Source of the DNA: Limnephilus marmoratus | Taxonomy: Eukaryota; Arthropoda; Insecta; Trichoptera; Limnephilidae | Direction: 5' to 3' | Length of the DNA: 64,000 nucleotides | NCBI GenBank assembly: GCA_917880885.1 | Contig: OU862920.1 | Coordinates: 40,645,019 to 40,709,018 of the forward strand | Shown: piece by piece, positions 62,404 to 64,000 of the stretch | How the letters are laid out: each line of letters starts with the position of its first letter | Position numbering within the stretch: position 1 is the first letter of the stretch | Notes under the pieces: model-generated | Told to the model about the DNA's origin: nothing | Databases searched by the model: none | Seen by the model: only the letters and a program-made list of their open reading frames with translations | Translations under genes and position numbers: made by a program

Positions 62404-62915
62404 ACTAGCTGATCCGGCGAACTTCGTACCGCCTCAGAATCAAAAACTGTTGTCAACTTATTAGCTGAATTGATCTAAATTGTTTCTCCCTGCGTATACC
62501 ATACCTTGATCTAAATTTTTTTTCCCTGCGTATCCTTTCCCCTCTCGCGTTCCCTCTCCCTCTCCCCACTCCACTTCTCCCCTTCCCCCGTCCCGCTAAC
62601 CCCCCTTCCTGAGTTCCTTTCCCCCCTCCCCCCTCCCCCCCCCCCCCCGGTTCACAGTTCAATATTATACCCCTTACAATATTGCTGCAGTTCTTTCAAA
62701 ATAGGAGAATTCGTTCCATACAAAATGTATGGGGAAAATAATTTTCTTCGGAGTGGAACACCCTTTACTTTTAGGGGTATGAAAAATAGATGTTGTTCGA
62801 TTCTCAGACCTACCAGATAAGCACACAAAATTTCATCAAAATTGGTCCAGCCGTTTCGGAGGAGTATGGCAACAAACACCGTGACACGAGAATTTTATAT
62901 ATTAGATTTTAAAAT
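62404..62915 (+). mobile_element. Family J element, copy J3
   Basis: TACTAGCTGATCCGGCGAAC start, TTGTTTCTCCCTGCGTAT (given twice, 62479 and 62524), a C/T-rich tract 62530-62650 with a run of about 18 C, then a non-tract part with GGTCCAGCCGTTTCGGAGGA and the end GAATTTTATATATTAGATT. A classical widespread invertebrate repeat; its class is debated in my knowledge, so I leave it as unclassified. Confidence 0.65.
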
Positions 62916-64000
62916 TTATTGGAATCATTTTTGAGACATCTAGTTACCACGACATATTATTTACGTCACATTGATAAAATTGATGTATTCCCCAGCAATT
63001 TAAGAGTACAATTTTCTTTTCATTACCAATCTTGGGGCCGATGGGAGAGGGGGGATTTAACTCCCAAACCCTGCCTCATATGCATAATTGTTCATTTACG
63101 ACAACATCAATATCATTATACAGTTATGGGTCTCCAGAATTTTTGCGTTGCATTTTCATTTTCAATTTCAAGAAACCGTGGATATAAGTGATGACACCAC
63201 TGCGTAAAACTTTTAATGTACGCCTCGAGCCGACAACTTATTAATGCACGCCTTCTTCTCACCTATGTATGTGTATGTATGACCAAATTTTACAACTCTG
63301 CAAAACGTAAAACACGTGTAAGGAGGTCAAATCATCAACTATGTAATAACAACAGTTGTAAAAAACGGCCTCAATAGCGATGCGATGCCAAAGTACTTTC
63401 ATCCGAATCATTATATCATTAACTCAATTTCGCTAGGAGATAGTATAACCAAGAAGTCGGTTTGCGTGTTTGACTAGAAACCTAGACATTGTAGGTTCTC
63501 ACCACTCAGTAGTTTCTAACCTTTTAGAACGGAAATCTCATCATTAAAAATAACATTACGGAATGCATAAATCAGAAGTTCATTACTGTTATTTAAAAAA
63601 ACGCTTGCGCAATAACATACGTTTACTTAAAAACTTACAAGTTTTACTTTCGTTTAAAATGGAAAACATAAAAAAATGTAGTTTTTTGAACCTCGTAAGA
63701 CCAATGACTTAACCCATTGGCCACAGAATTAATGAGCAAAAAAATTGTCCTTCACCACTGAATTAATTTTGAACCAAAAATTGAAAACATGCATTGGTGG
63801 ACTAAATCTATTGTAACTTTTAAACCATATATTCAAATGAATTAATTTCTTTAAATTTATTTACATATTCAATTAAGGTAAAGAAAATCACTAAAATAAA
63901 ATTTAAAAAAATATTAAAATATGTGTAATTAAGGATACAAATATAACCTTCTATTTTTTCCTAAGTTTTTTTCCGCATTTTTATTCAAAAAGTTACAAAA
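62916..64000. other. No gene or repeat recognised
   Basis: AT-rich to the window end. The 90-codon frame at 62919-63191 has no known motif. Confidence 0.35.

Overview
The window looks like arthropod, most likely insect, intergenic DNA. It is AT-rich, has no bacterial-style gene packing and no recognisable host exon chain, and almost every interpretable piece is a transposable element or its remnant. Elements present are non-LTR retrotransposons, a Penelope-like element, a solo LTR, tRNA-derived SINEs, hAT-, mariner- and Mutator-like non-autonomous DNA elements, and several families with short terminal inverted repeats (TIRs). I cannot name the species from this sequence, and I found no host gene I would defend.

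Layout. 0.4-0.8 kb: two adjoining tRNA-SINE copies. 2.1-7.9 kb: the largest element, a nearly full-length but broken LINE on the minus strand, with gag-like ORF1, AP endonuclease, reverse transcriptase and RNase H, a poly(A) end and a 9-bp target duplication. 7.9-9.3 kb: a SINE and a nested TIR element. 9.39-10.92 kb: a solo LTR with TGTAAC/GTTACA ends, a 5-bp target duplication and an internal 45-bp x 8 tandem array. 11.5-12.2 kb: a hAT-like element. 14.4-18.6 kb: SINE-like family F, LINE 3' ends and tRNA SINEs. 19.7-21.1 kb: one TIR element split by two later insertions. 21.5-23.0 kb: a Penelope-like GIY-YIG ORF and two hammerhead ribozymes. 25.5-26.4 kb: a MITE inserted at TA in a repeat whose uninterrupted relative lies at 9.2 kb. 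26.5-39 kb: LINE 3' pieces and repeat families. 40.3-42.1 kb: two abutting TIR elements, each carrying a nested insertion. 42.7-49.7 kb: RTE-like and Jockey/CR1-like LINE ends, more TIR elements, and an element with a polypurine expansion of nearly 600 bp. 49.7-54.0 kb: two inverted copies of one TA-flanked element, one carrying a LINE fragment. 55-62.9 kb: a palindrome, tandem duplications, another LINE end, SINE foldbacks and degenerate hammerheads. The last kilobase holds nothing I recognise.

How the parts relate. Family F shares its 3' end (a GGCCCTGAGG hairpin, then A-rich tail) with the LINE at 45.1-45.9 kb, so F is probably mobilised by that LINE. The Penelope-like ORF sits between hammerhead motifs, as in Penelope pLTRs. 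A superfamily with GAAGTGAAA...TTTCACTTC ends has at least 13 copies and is the preferred landing place of later insertions. Names such as family F, D or J are working labels for this window only. Boundaries of degenerate repeats are good to about 5-20 bp.
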